A DNA stretch of 64,000 bases from Ichthyophis bannanicus (lineage: Eukaryota > Chordata > Amphibia > Gymnophiona > Ichthyophiidae), in the NCBI GenBank assembly GCA_033557465.1, contig JAWIIG010000025.1, forward strand, positions 8,291,001 through 8,355,000, given 5' to 3'. The position numbers and the translations under genes were made by a program. A model generated the notes under the pieces. It did no database searches, was not told the DNA's origin, and worked only from the letters and a program-made list of their open reading frames with translations. The stretch's first letter is position 1; every line of letters starts with the position of its first letter. Shown one piece after another: positions 41,588-52,330 of the stretch.

Positions 41588-41946
41588 GGAGTCCCCATAT
41601 GTGAAGACTACATTCCTGCTTGTTCCTGGAGATAGCGTAGTTATTCACCTGTAACAGGTGATCTCCGGGAACATCAGGAATTTAGTGTTCACAACCCACC
41701 CACCTGTCCTAGGATTTGTCTGTCTCTTTCCTCTCTCTCTCTGTCCTTTCACTCAGCTACGAACTTAATTGAAGAGGGACATTTGGAAAGGCGGGAAGGC
41801 AGCGCGCATGTGCTGAAGGACGCTTCCAAAAGCGTTCCTATTGGATGCTGGGGAGCATTCCCGCTCTGTCGGTACCGACGATACCCATATGTGAAGACTA
41901 AATTCCTGTTCCCAGAGATCACCTGTTACAGGTGAGTAACTACGCT
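41588..41946 (+). repeat. ICR (41588-41695) and right ITR (41770-41946) of A3
   Basis: ICR: CCCATATGTGAAGACTACATT...TAGCGTAGTTATTCACC. Right ITR: GGCGGGAAGGCAGCGCGCAT, TGTCGGTACCGACG, then the tail to TACGCT. A short deletion removes part of CGCGCAGGCTCCG. Confidence 0.82.
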
Positions 41947-42231
41947 TTCTCTGGGGACAGCAGGAATCGGTCCTCACAACCCTCCCTCCTCCCCTTGGAA
42001 ATGCTCCTTTACCATCTTTTATTTTTGCCATCTTTTAGCTGTCATCTGAGCAAGATGGCACACTTAGGCGGGAAGTGGACCCACACATGCATGGTGCTAT
42101 CTCCCAAAGGCTTTCTTTGTAAGCTAGGGGAATGCTTCCGGGAGGGCTTCATCGGTGCTGACGTCACCCATATGTGAGGACTGATTCCTGCTGTTCCTGG
42201 AGAACACCTGTTACAGGTGAGTAACTATGCT
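41947..42231 (+). mobile_element. DIRS element D2, right end (resumes after nested A3/B3)
   Basis: Starts TTCTCTGGGGACAGCAGG, the second half of the D2 ICR. It runs through AAGATGGCACACTTAGGCGG and the right ITR to GTGAGTAACTATGCT. Flank ATCATTGCACGG follows. Confidence 0.82.
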
Positions 42232-42992
42232 ATCATTGCACGGTCTAGTTTTGAAGGACTCTTTGTCAAAACCAGAAGGGCAAGGAACTTTTAGTGTGGG
42301 CATCTCTTAGACTTAGTCACTGGCCTGTGCCACACTCGCGAAAACTGACCTGGCATAGTCGATGGACAAAAGTATGTGTAAACAAAAGGCTGAGACATAA
42401 CCACTCATGAGACTTTGTGGATACTGAAAAACTCAAATCTGAGCATTGTTAATGGAGAAAATCAGGAATTTCCAAAATGCAGGCAAACGAGACTTGGAGC
42501 TCTACAAGAACAAGGAAAGAATTTTTAAACACCTCACTAAGAAGATTCAGATCACTGTAGAAGAGACTATCTAGAAAAGCATCAGATGTGTGCCACAGCC
42601 AAAGAAACTCCTCCAACAATGGTAGAATAAGAATACCCATATGTGCCTAAAGTTTTTCCACAGCTTTCCCGAAAGATTCACTTTCTGTACTTATCGATGT
42701 TATCCCCATGTGTTACTCTTATGTTAATTGTCCACAGAAAATCCAAAAAGCTTCGAGACATGAAGACAATGATTTAAAAAAAATTGATGTCCCTCATGGA
42801 TCTTCACACTGCTTGCTTGTGCTGCTTGGGCATCTACTACATCACCAGTTGTAGAATCTGGCAAGAGATATTACCTAAGGCTGTTAAGCAGACAGACAAA
42901 AAAAAAGTCTGTCGCTTCTTTGTTAGCATTCAGGGACCTAAGAGCCATATCGCTTACTAGCAGTACTTTGTCATCAGGGAACATCTAACTTC
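42232..42992. other. Unrecognised spacer
   Basis: About 760 bp of AT-moderate sequence without recognisable genes, repeats or terminal structures. It is the right flank of the D2 nest. Confidence 0.5.
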
Positions 42993-43330
42993 TTGGAACA
43001 TAAGAGATGCCATACTGGGTCAAACCAAGGATCCATCAAGTCCAGTATCCTGTTTCCAACGGTGGCCAATCCAGGTCACAAGTACCTATCAAATTCCCAA
43101 ATAAGGTTCACAAATTCCATGCTACTTATACCAGGAGTAAGCAGTGGATTTCCCTGGTCCTCTTTAATAATGGTCTATGGACTTTTCCTCCAGGAACTTG
43201 TCCAAAACTTTTTTCTTTTAAGTCCAGCTACACTAACAGCTTTTACTACATCCTCCAGTAATGAATTTTTATTTGATTACACATTGAGTGAACATTTATT
43301 TTTTTTCTCCTATTAGTCTTAAATGGGCTA
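42993..43330 (-). mobile_element. CR1 LINE 3' end fragment
   Basis: Closely resembles 53884-54215, the 3' end of the CR1 on the minus strand (GATGCCATACTGGGTCAAACC, CCTCCAGGAACTTGTCC, GATTACACATTGAGTGAAC). Severely 5' truncated; encodes only the last codons of ORF2. Confidence 0.78.
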
Positions 43331-43786
43331 TAGAACTCAGATCTAAAGAGAATACACATCCCTCGCTTTTACTTGCTCTCCCTTCCCAGAATGTAGTCTG
43401 ACAGGTGAACAAAAGCTCCAGCATAATCTGTCGCCCTCTCTGAATGGCATCTTTGTAGTGGGAGCTCGGCTCCTCTTGTCCGTTCCCAGGTTGATATTAG
43501 TTGGTTAGGATTTTTTATTTATTTTTAAACATTAACACCATTAAGTGGGGCATTGCGTTTATAATGCCAAAAAGGAATGGGTTCCAAGAGAGGACACTGC
43601 CTGCCACCCTAGGCCAGTTAATGTGGCACTCTATACTAAGGGCCCTTTCTAAGACTCTTCCACTTACTCATCCCCATAAAAACAGTAGGGACCAAACCTT
43701 GTCCATGTGACCACATAGGTTCCAAGCTCTACATGGGCAACCCAGTCATCAAGAATGTGGTTTGACTGGGTCCAGAGTACATTGCC
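43331..43786. other. Unrecognised spacer
   Basis: About 455 bp between the CR1 fragment and A4. No coding potential or repeat recognised. Confidence 0.5.
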
Positions 43787-43955
43787 ATCTCCAGGAACAA
43801 GCAGGAATGAGTCTTCACATATGGGTATGTCGGTACCGACGGAGCCTGCGCGAGAACGCTCCCCAGCTTCCCAAAAAAGGAAAGCTTTTGGGAGCATCCC
43901 ACAGCGCCTGCGCGCTGCCTTCCCGCCTTTCCAACCGCCTCTCTCCAGTTCTTCT
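43787..43955 (+). repeat. Left ITR of A4
   Basis: Inverted match to about 51000-51160. Contains TGTCGGTACCGACGG, CAGCGCCTGCGCGCTG (a near-palindrome) and TTCCCGCCTTTCC. Confidence 0.83.
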
Positions 43956-44174
43956 TTTCCGCGGAGCCAGCAGGTCGTGTTCCTGTCACCGCTGAAGAAG
44001 TTCTTTGTTTTATTTTATTTCTTTGGTCGCGCGTCTGCCTTCTCCAACGTCGGACCGGTACCGCCGGTCTTTCTTTCTTTTCTTAAAAAAAAAGAAAAAA
44101 AAAAAAAGAACATTTTTCCCTCACTTAGTGTGTTTTTCCTTTTTGGGCCTTAGGCCTTACGAAAAATTTTCCTC

Positions 44175-45986
44175 GTGGAAAAACCAGCCTCTGTGTTTAA
44201 AAAATGCACTAAGTGCAGCGGTACTATTTGTTACCGACACCCATGCATGGTGTCTGAAATGTTTGGGTCCTAACCACTCCATTTTGGATTGTTCGTCCTG
44301 CTCCTTGATGTCCAAACGAGGTTTACAGAACCGAGCAGCCAAGCTCCATGTTCTGTTTCCCTCTGATGCAGCTTCAGTGGCATCGACGTCTTCCAGGGCT
44401 GCTTCTTCCTCCCATGGATCTCAGGTAACCAAACATAAAACCAGCCGGTCCTCGAAGGGTAGATCTCCTTCCAAGCATCGAGATGCCTCCGGGCTTGCCC
44501 TCGAGGATCCTGCACCGGCAAAACTACCCCGGCGGGAAGCTCCGGCTTCCAAAGCTCCACCTATGGGGTTACAGGTTGACATCAATGGCACGGCCTCGAC
44601 CGATCACCTGTTAGAATGCTCTGGGGTACCGGCACAACCTTCCGGTACCGATTTCCAGGCATTCATGGCGTCGATGCATCAGAATGTAATATCCATGCAG
44701 CAGGCTATCATGGCCTTCATTCAAGCTGCGACGCCGCTGATACCACAACAAACTCCGTTGTCGGTATCGGCCCAGGTACCGGCCTTGGTGTCGACTGCAG
44801 CGGTTCCCTGTCTAGGGATGCCCATCGGTACCGAACCGGTACCGATAACGCCTGATGTCGATACGGCTCGGGTACGCGTATCGAGCTTTGAAAGAGCACC
44901 CTGACAGTCGATACTTTGATTCCTCCGAAAATTCTGATGCATCGGAGGCGTCTGCTGAAGTATCCATAGCCCTTCCTGAAGAGCCGCCTTCTCCAAAAAG
45001 AAGAATGTCTCCTCCAGAAGACTTGTCCTTCCAAGACTTCATAAGAGAAGTGGCTAAAGGGCTTTCTATTTCAGTAACCTCTGAATCGGAGCCTAGAGCT
45101 AAAGAATTAGATATTTTAGGTTATCCCAAGGCTCCTAAGGAGGCAGTCACCTTGCCAATTCATGAGATTCTTTATGATCACATGATTGACTTATGGGAGA
45201 CTCCTCTCACTATCTCTCCTCATTCTCGTTGGTTGGACACCATGTACCGTGTCCCTCCTTGTCCTGGTTTTCATAAAACACAGCTTCCTCACCATTCTAT
45301 TGTGGTGGAGTCAGCTATGAAAAAGATAGAGTGCAAAAAGACACTCTGCTCCTCCAGGAAGAGAATGCAGGACCTTGGATGCTTTTGGTAGTAAAATCGT
45401 CCAAACCAGTATGCTCATTGCCAGAATCAACTCCTATAGTCTTTATATAGGGATGTTTCTGAAAGAAGTTGCAGATAAGCTGCACACTTTCCTCCCTTTT
45501 CTTCCAGAGGATAAAAGGGAAGAATTTCTTATTTGGCTTAAGCATGCTCAAGATATTTCAAAGTTTTCCAACCGTGCAGCTTTTGACTCCTTTGAGGGTG
45601 CCAGCAGAGCTTCGGCCATTGCCATAGCTGCATGCAGAATTGCTTGGCTCCAAGCTTCTGATCTAGAATCTTGGGTCCAGGATGGCTTAGGAAATCTTCC
45701 TTGTACAGGAGAAAACTTGTTTGGCAAAGATTGGCAAATAAAAGCCACTCAAATGGATGCAGAAAATTCTGCTTTGGATAGACTTTCAAAGTCAACCTCC
45801 ATTCCTGCCAAGAAAAAACCTTTCAAGAAGTCTTTTTTCCTCAAGAAAGGCAGATTCCATCCTGCTTCTGGCCAGCAATCATCTACAGGTCGTTTTGCTG
45901 CTAAGCGTCAGCAACCTAAGCAAGCCAGGCCTAAGCCTACGGGGACTGCTGCAACTCAGCAGACCCAGCCTCCTCAGGGCTTTTGA
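44175..45986 (+). pseudogene. DIRS-A gag of A4, broken
   Basis: The expected ATG is GTG at 44175 (VEKPASVFKKC). A frameshift near 44229 splits the zinc motif, and CLGPNH replaces CLGPDH. The Ser-rich, Lys-rich and Pro-rich middle is open to 44904, followed by frameshifts near 44890 and 45350. Conserved blocks: SFQDFIREVAKGL, LPHHSIVVESAM, SFEGASRAS, CTGENLFGKDW. It ends CAG GGC TTT TGA C. Confidence 0.84.
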
Positions 45987-47135
45987 CTTGATGCTAGAGA
46001 ACTTAGCCTTTCTGGCTCTGAAACAGCCAGAGCCTCTCAGCATTCCAGGAAGGTTAGCTCACTTTGCTCCCAGATGGGAGCAAATTACAACAGAGCAGTG
46101 GACCCTCTCCATCATAACGGAGGGGTACAAACTTCATTTCTCAAACCTTCCTCCTCACACCATGGTGAGACATTTCAATTCTCCAACATCTCTCCTCGAC
46201 CTTCTAGGTCAGGAGGTGGCTGCCCTTTTTGCCCAAGGGGCAATAGAAGAAGTACCTCTTCTTCAACAAGGGTCAGGGTTTTACTCCCCCTACTTTCTGA
46301 TCCCAAAGAAAAAGGGGCTACAGACCCATATTAGATCTCAGAGAATTGAAAAAATTTCTATGCAAGGAGAAATTCAAGATGCTTTCTCTGGGCACTCTCC
46401 TTCCATACCTTCAGAGTCAGGATTGGCTTTGTTCTCTAGATCTCAAGGATGCTTACACACATGTCCTCATCCATCCATCTCACAGAAGGTTCCTCCGTTT
46501 CCTTTTCCAAGGGAAGCATTACCAATACAGGGTGCTTCCTTTCGGTCTGGCCTCTGCTCCAAGAGTGTTCACCAAATGCATGGCAGTAGTAGCTGCATTT
46601 CTACGCACTCTGGGAATATTTGTATTCCCATACCTGGACGACTGGCTCATCCGAGCTCCATCTCAGTCAGAGGCCCAGACTTCCCTGGACTGCACAAGGC
46701 GCATTCTGCAGTATCTGGGACTTGTGGTAAACCTCCCAAAGTCCCAGCTCACCCCTACTCAGTCCCTAGAGTTCATAGGGGCCTGGCTAGATACTACCAC
46801 TGCAAGGGCCTATCTTCCTCAGGCCCGTTGCCTACGCCTAGTGCAGTTAGCCTCCCAGATTCAGTCAAAGAGCCATTTAACTGCCCAGGAGATGCTACAA
46901 CTGCTAGGCCACATGGCATCCACAGTGCATGTGGTCCCCTATGCTCGCCTTCACATGAGAGCAGCTCAATGGACTTTGTCCACCCAGTGGACTCAAGCAT
47001 CAGGGGGTCTGTCAGACAAAATAGCAACCTCCAGGCGCCTCTTTTGGCCTCTCCAGTGGTGGAAGTCCACCCAAAATCTGTTGCTGGGGTCCCCCTTCCA
47101 ACAGTTGTTGCCCCAAGCAACCCTCACAACAGATG
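45985..47135 (+). pseudogene. DIRS-A pol of A4, 5' segment (RT)
   Basis: FDLMLENLAFLALK opens in +1; this copy has an ATG four codons into pol. A small deletion at about 46315 (PKKKGLQT) shifts frame. From 46346 the RT is open with LDLKDAYTHVLIHP, VLPFGLASAPRVF and YLDDWLIRAP. It ends in the RNase H start TTD, where L2 is inserted. The frame continues into L2 as a chimera to 47839. Confidence 0.86.
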
Positions 47136-48898
47136 AATCATCGTCCACCATCTCCCGCCTAAACACCACCACCTCCCCGCTGGACCCCTGCCCCACCGAC
47201 TGGATAAAGAAATCCAAAGACGAACTAAGCACCCCATTAGCCCATATCATCAATGAATCATTCTCCCAAGGGCACATGCCAGACGCCCTCAAAACTACAA
47301 TCATCCGACCATCCTTAAAAAAGCAGAACCTCGATCCTCTAGACCCAGCATCCTACAGACCCATAGCAAGCCTACCTTTCACGGCCAAGATAATAGAAAA
47401 GATCGTCCAACAGCAGCTTCAAGAACACCTGGATATCAACAACATACTCGACCCACAGCAGCACGGCTTCCGTCCACTACATGGAGTTGAGACCCTCATG
47501 ACCACGCTGATGAACACCCTCCTCATAGGAACACAAGAAAAACACTCTGCCATGATCTTCCTAGATATATCTGCAGCTTTCGACACCATCTCCCACAACA
47601 TCCTCATACACAGACTACAGACAATTGGGATCAAAGACACCGTACTGAAGTGGTTCCAATCCTACCTAACTAACAGACAACAATTAATCCGTACCAGCAC
47701 CTTGACCTCCCCCACCCTTCCAGCAACACCAGGGAGTACCTCAAGGATCCACACTGTCAGCCATGCTCTTCAATGTTTACCTCCAACCGCTATGCTCAGT
47801 CATACGCACTCACAACGTCAGCTTCCACATATATGCTGATATGCTCTACGCCCCTATTACGACCACAAACCCAACAAACACCCATCTATCAGCATGCTTC
47901 TCCGAGGTGTCCAACTGGTTACAAGCAAATAACCTATCCATCAACATAAAGAAAACTGAAGCCCTAATAGTGACAAAAGACCCGGACTTCACACCACCTA
48001 CTCACCTTAATGTGGGAACCACAAGCATTCAAATACAGCCACAAATAAGATACCTGGGCATTATTATTGACCAAGCCCTCACCTTAAAACAACAAATCAC
48101 TAAAACCTCTGGAATTATATTTCACAAAGCAAGAACAGTGCAACGTCTCAGACCCCTTCTCGAACATCAAGACTTCAGGACGGTAATGCAAGCTATGACA
48201 CTCCCCCATCTGGACTACTGCAACATCATCTACCATGGCCTTCCAACCACACAGACCAACCCTCTCCGAACAGCATTGAACACAACTGCCAGAATCATTC
48301 AGTGCGCAAAGAAAACCGACCACATCACTCCAATTCTGAAAGACCTACACATACTCCCCCTCGAAGCAAGAACTAAATACAAAGCCTTCCTACTCACCCA
48401 CAAAGCCATCCATCAAACACAGAACATCCAGCTTCGCACCCTACTGTCTCGTCCAGCCCACGGCAGATCTACCAGACAAGCCTCCAGCAACTCCCTCACC
48501 GTCCCTCACAAAAGGACCAAATGCTCTCAACGGACATGCAATCGAGCCTTTGAAGTTTATGCCCCATCCCTATGGAACTCTCTGCCGAGCCATCTCAGAA
48601 ATAATACTGATATACTATCTTTCAGAAAACAACTAAAAACCATCCTCTTCCAAGAATGCTTCAATACGGCTCCCATCAAAAAATGCCCTAACCCCTGATA
48701 TCGCCCACCATGATCCAATGACTCAAAGTGCCACTAATTCTGTCCATGTCCAATGTTTGTCTCATGTCAGAATCATCAATGTTGCCTCCCTGGTGAAGGC
48801 CCCAACCTATATTTAATTCCCCCCTCCCTTTTATGTAACGCCGCTTTGACCCGGTGAAAAGCGGGATATAAATACAGTTAAATAAATAAATAAATAAA
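47136..48898 (+). mobile_element. L2-type LINE, 5' truncated, inserted in A4 pol
   Basis: Carries most of an ORF2 RT and a short 3' UTR ending AAGCGGGATATAAAT...(AAAT)n, typical of L2-type elements. The pol sequence ACAGATG is interrupted, and ATGCCTCCCC resumes at 48899, leaving at most a 3-bp ATG duplication. Confidence 0.88.
47163..48698 (+). pseudogene. L2 ORF2 (RT to C-terminus), broken
   Basis: RT blocks: YRPIASLPFTAKIIEK, QHGFRPLHGVETL, FLDISAAFDTISHNIL. A frameshift near 47740 sits in the GVPQGS region. The active site YADD is deleted to YADML (47833-47850), losing a catalytic Asp. It is then open to 48698 with the C-terminal [10 protein letters not shown] and [11 protein letters not shown] blocks. 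Endonuclease is missing. Confidence 0.84.
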
Positions 48899-49672
48899 AT
48901 GCCTCCCCAACAGGTTGGGGAGCTCATCTACAAGACCTCTCCACTCAGGGCACTTGGTCTCCACAGGAGACCTCTCTACATATCAACCACTTGGAGCTCC
49001 GAGCAGTTTTTCTAGCTCTCAAGGTCTTCCATACCCTGCTCAGCTACAAGACAGTCCTCATTCATATGGACAATCAGGTAGCCATGTTTTACATAAACAA
49101 GCAAGGAGGAACTGGCTCTGTCGCTTTGCAACGAAGCTTTAAGATTGTGGGCCTTCGCCAGAGAGCATCAAATCCATCTCCTGGCCGTATACCTTCCAGG
49201 AATCCAAAACTCTTGGGCAGACAGACTCAGTCGAGTTCTGCTTCCACATGAATGGTCCCTGCACATGGACCAGGTACTCAGAATCTTTCAAGAGTGGGGA
49301 ACCCCGGACATAGACCTGTTTGCAAGTCCATGGAATGCCAAACTTCCCCGGTTCTGTTCCAGAATTCCGTGTCAGGGAGTTCAGGCCAAGGATGCCTTCC
49401 TCCTTCACTGGGGTCAAGACTTCCTGTATGCCTTTCCACCCATTCCCTTAATTACCAAGACTCTGTTCAAGCTCCAGAGGGATCAAGGATCTATGATCCT
49501 CACAGCTCCACGCTGGCCACGCCAAGTGTGGTACCCTCTACTTCTGCATCTCTCTCAAGCTCCCTCCCTAGATTTGGGAGCTGCTCCAGACCTCCTGTCC
49601 CAGGAGGAGGGAACTTTGTGGCACCCAAACCCCAAGTCCCTTCACCTCAGGGCTTGGTTGCTGAAGGCTTAG
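48899..49672 (+). pseudogene. DIRS-A pol of A4, 3' segment (RNase H, methylase-like)
   Basis: Resumes ASQQVGELIYKTSPL-type sequence. RNase H ELRAVFLALKVF and HMDNQVAMFYINKQGG are followed by a frameshift near 49125. DLFASPWNAKLPRFCSR, AFPPIPLI and LTAPRWPRQVWY follow, ending LRAWLLKA at TAG 49670-49672. Confidence 0.83.
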
Positions 49673-50704
49673 ACCTTCAAGGTTGGAATCTTTCTCAGCA
49701 GGTGAAGGATATCCTCCATGCTTCCAGAAAACCTTCTACTTAGACGTTCCTATGCTTTTAAATGGAAAAGGTTTTCCATTTGGTGTGCTGAGAAGGGTCT
49801 TGACCCTCTAGCACTACCTTTGAATTCTCTATTGGAATATCTCCTGCATCTCTCCAATGCAGGCCTTAAGACGAATTCAGTAAGAGTCCATTTGAGTGCT
49901 ATTGCAGCATCCCTTAAGCCTCTCAATGGACAGCCTATTTCCTCTCATCCTCTTATTGCAAGATTCATGAGAGGCCTAACTTTAACTAAACCTCCCATTA
50001 GGCCTCCTCCGGTGGCATGGGACTTAAATCTGGTTCTTGGTCAGCTTATGAAGCCACCTTTTGAACCCTTAGCCACCACCTCCTTGAAATTTTTTTCTTG
50101 GAAGGTTATTTTCCTCATTGCAGTCACATCAGCTCGCCGCATCAGTGAGCTACAGGCCTTGGTGGCTAATCCACCTTATACAAGGTTTCATCATAAGGTA
50201 GTCCTCAGGACCAATCCACACTTTATGCCTAAAGTGGTCTCACCTTTTCATCTGAACCAAGAGGTATATTTACCTTTCTTCTTTCCAGGTCCTCATGCAT
50301 CAAGTGCAGAAAGGAATCTTCATACCCTGGATTGTAAAAGGGCTCTTGCCTTTTACTTACAAAGGACTCAGCAACATAGGTCTTCCCAACTCTTTGTTGC
50401 TTTTGATCCTTCTCATTTAGGACTTCCAGTCTCTAAGAGGACACTGTCCACTTGGATTGCTCAGTGTATTTCTTTCGCCTACCAGAGTAAGAACCTTTCT
50501 CTGGAGTGCCATGTCACAGCTCACAATGTGAGGGCCATGGCAACTTCTATGGCTCATCTAAATTCTGTGTCCATCGACCAGATCTGTCAAGCAGCCACAT
50601 GGGCCTCGGTTCATACCTTCACAGCCCATTATTGTTTGGACAAGGACTCCCGCCGGGATGCCTTGTTTGGTCAGGCTGTCCTAAAACACCTGTTCCATAC
50701 TTGA
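49654..50704 (+). pseudogene. DIRS-A tyrosine recombinase of A4, early frameshift
   Basis: The overlap start gives LVAEGLDLQGWNLSQQVKD. A frameshift at about 49740 (KPST then TAG) is followed by a single open frame to 50704 with RSYAFKWKRFSIWC, TSARRISELQ, TAHNVRAMA and FTAHYCLDKDSR. Catalytic residues are complete; AATWA is preceded by CQ instead of CR. Confidence 0.86.
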
Positions 50705-50809
50705 GCAACTCCTACCCTCCATCCCTGTTTAGATGCCTGAGATCCAAGGGGGAGGTAGGGCCCTTCTCAGGGTCTACAACCTTGGGGATCTCCCCGGCAT
50801 CTCTAGCTG

Positions 50810-51186
50810 GGGAGTCCCCATATGTGAAGACTCATTCCTGCTTGTTCCTGGAGATAGCACAGTTACTTACCTGTAACAGGTGATCTCTGGGAACAGCAGG
50901 AATAAGTCTTCACAACCCACCCACCTCCCCAAGGAGTTGTATCTTCTATTTCTCTTTGCTTTCCTCTCTCTCTCTCTTTGTCTCAGCTCTGAAACTCGAA
51001 CTGGAGAGAGGCGGTTGGAAAGGCGGGAAGGCAGCGCGCAGGCGCTGTGGGATGCTCCCAAAAGCTTTCCTTTTTTGGGAAGCTGGGGAGCGTTCCCGCG
51101 CAGGCTCCGTCGGTACCAATGTACCCATATGTGAAGACTTATTCCTGCTGTTCCCAGAGATCACCTGTTACAGGTAAGTAACTGCT
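50810..51186 (+). repeat. ICR (50810-50925) and right ITR (51000-51186) of A4
   Basis: ICR: GTCCCCATATGTGAAGACTC...GATAGCACAGTTACTTACC. Right ITR is the complement of 43787-43955 with CCGTCGGTACCAATG, then CACCTGTTACAGGTAAGTAACTGCT. Confidence 0.84.
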
Positions 51187-51302
51187 TTTTTTCTAGTTTT
51201 AATTCTGAATGAGTTTCTTGCAGGAGCTAAGTTATGCTTCTCTGTAAAGCATTGGCTGAAGATAAGCTAAGACATTTGGGTTTTCTGGTCATAGGGATTA
51301 TA

Positions 51303-52330
51303 TTCGGGAACAAGCAGGAAGTCTTACTCCTCACATATGGGTGATGTCAGCACCGATGGAGCCCTCACGGAAGCATCCCCCAGCTTTCAAAGAAAGCCTT
51401 TGGGAAATGCCGCCATGCATGCGTTGTCCCACTCCCACCCAAGGGTGCCATCTTGCTCAGTCTCCTTTTTTCTGCAGAGCCCTTCAGACATCTGTCTGGC
51501 TAGTCCCTGGAAAAAATTTATTTTTCTTCATAAGTTTTATAGTCACCTGTGGTATTGCACTGGTACTCTTCCCGCCACCCTACCTCGCTGTCCCGGCTTT
51601 GAGTCAAGTCCTCTTTTGTCATTTTTCTTTTGGCGTTTTCGCCTTTTTTTTCTCAGCTGGCAGCCCGGCAGGTCTTCGACCTCGCAGGGGTTCTTCTTTA
51701 CCCCATGGCTAACAGTGGCTTCAAGAAGTGTGATTGGTGCACAAAAATTATGTCTGACACACACAACTGCTGCCTTCTCTGCCTCGGGCCTGACCATGAT
51801 CCTGCAGCATCTGGTCTCTGCAAAAAGATGTCCAGCAAGGCCCTCAAGAGCCTCCAGCAGCAGCATGATCAGTCCCCCCCCCCCCGAGTCCCCACACTTC
51901 CAAATGACAGGGCCTCGTCTGAAGCCTCAATGTCTCAGTTGGGCCTCTCCGAGCCCTTTTGTGGTTTTTCAGATAGGAGGGTCTCCCTTGAGGGAACCCA
52001 GGAAGAAGGCCTCGAAGGTGGCGTCTTTGGATGGATCCGACTGACTGGGTGTGCCCTGGGCCAGGTTCTTCAGTCTAAGACGCTAATCCGAGGGATCGGA
52101 GAGGAAGCGGCCTGCAAAGGTCCCCCGAAAGGATTCTATCTCAGACTGGCCTCGGTCGCCAGACACCATTCTCGTCAAATACTCCCCTTCAGGGGAGCCA
52201 GTGTCGGGCCCGAGTCCCTTGGTGCCCACGCCGATGGCTGTGGAGCCTTCTGTCCTGGGGTCCAGAATGGTGGCCTTTGAAGCACAGTTTGTCTGCCTTC
52301 ATGGACCAGCAGTGGGTGCAGTTGTCTTAG
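51303..52330 (+). mobile_element. DIRS element D3, 5' fragment
   Basis: Left ITR from TTCGGGAACAAGCAGGAAG, leader with GCCATCTTGCTCA and ATGCATGCG, and about 620 bp of gag. It breaks off at the QQ.A segment of gag (GACCAGCAGTGGGTGCAG) with no right end seen. Confidence 0.8.
51705..52325 (+). pseudogene. DIRS-D gag, N-terminal half
   Basis: ATG 51705 starts MANSGFKKCDWCTKIM. The zinc motif is kept (CCLLCLGPDH, SGLC for CxxC). A C10 tract at 51877-51886 is followed by a shifted, Ser-rich region; DRASSEASMS and CVPSDS-like positions have decayed. Truncated at the 3' end. Confidence 0.76.

Larger units (their letters stand above)
37744..41946 (+). mobile_element. DIRS element A3, main 3' part
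   Basis: Resumes TTCTCCAGTACCCTAAGG in gag and continues through pol, YR, ICR (41588-41695) and right ITR (about 41770-41915) to GTGAGTAACTACGCT. The D2 ICR resumes at 41947. Confidence 0.88.
43787..51186 (+). mobile_element. DIRS element A4 (family A), full length with nested L2
   Basis: Left end ATCTCCAGGAACAAGCAGG, right end CAGGTAAGTAACTGCT. Contains ITRs, gag, pol interrupted by L2, YR and ICR. Outer flanks read ACATTGCC and TTTTTTCTAG. Without the 1763-bp L2 it would be about 5.6 kb. Confidence 0.9.

Noticed and set aside
42232..42992. Possible host exon or ncRNA in the unassigned spacers
   Set aside because: No ORF with coding signature, splice-like arrangement or conserved RNA motif could be recognised by reading alone.
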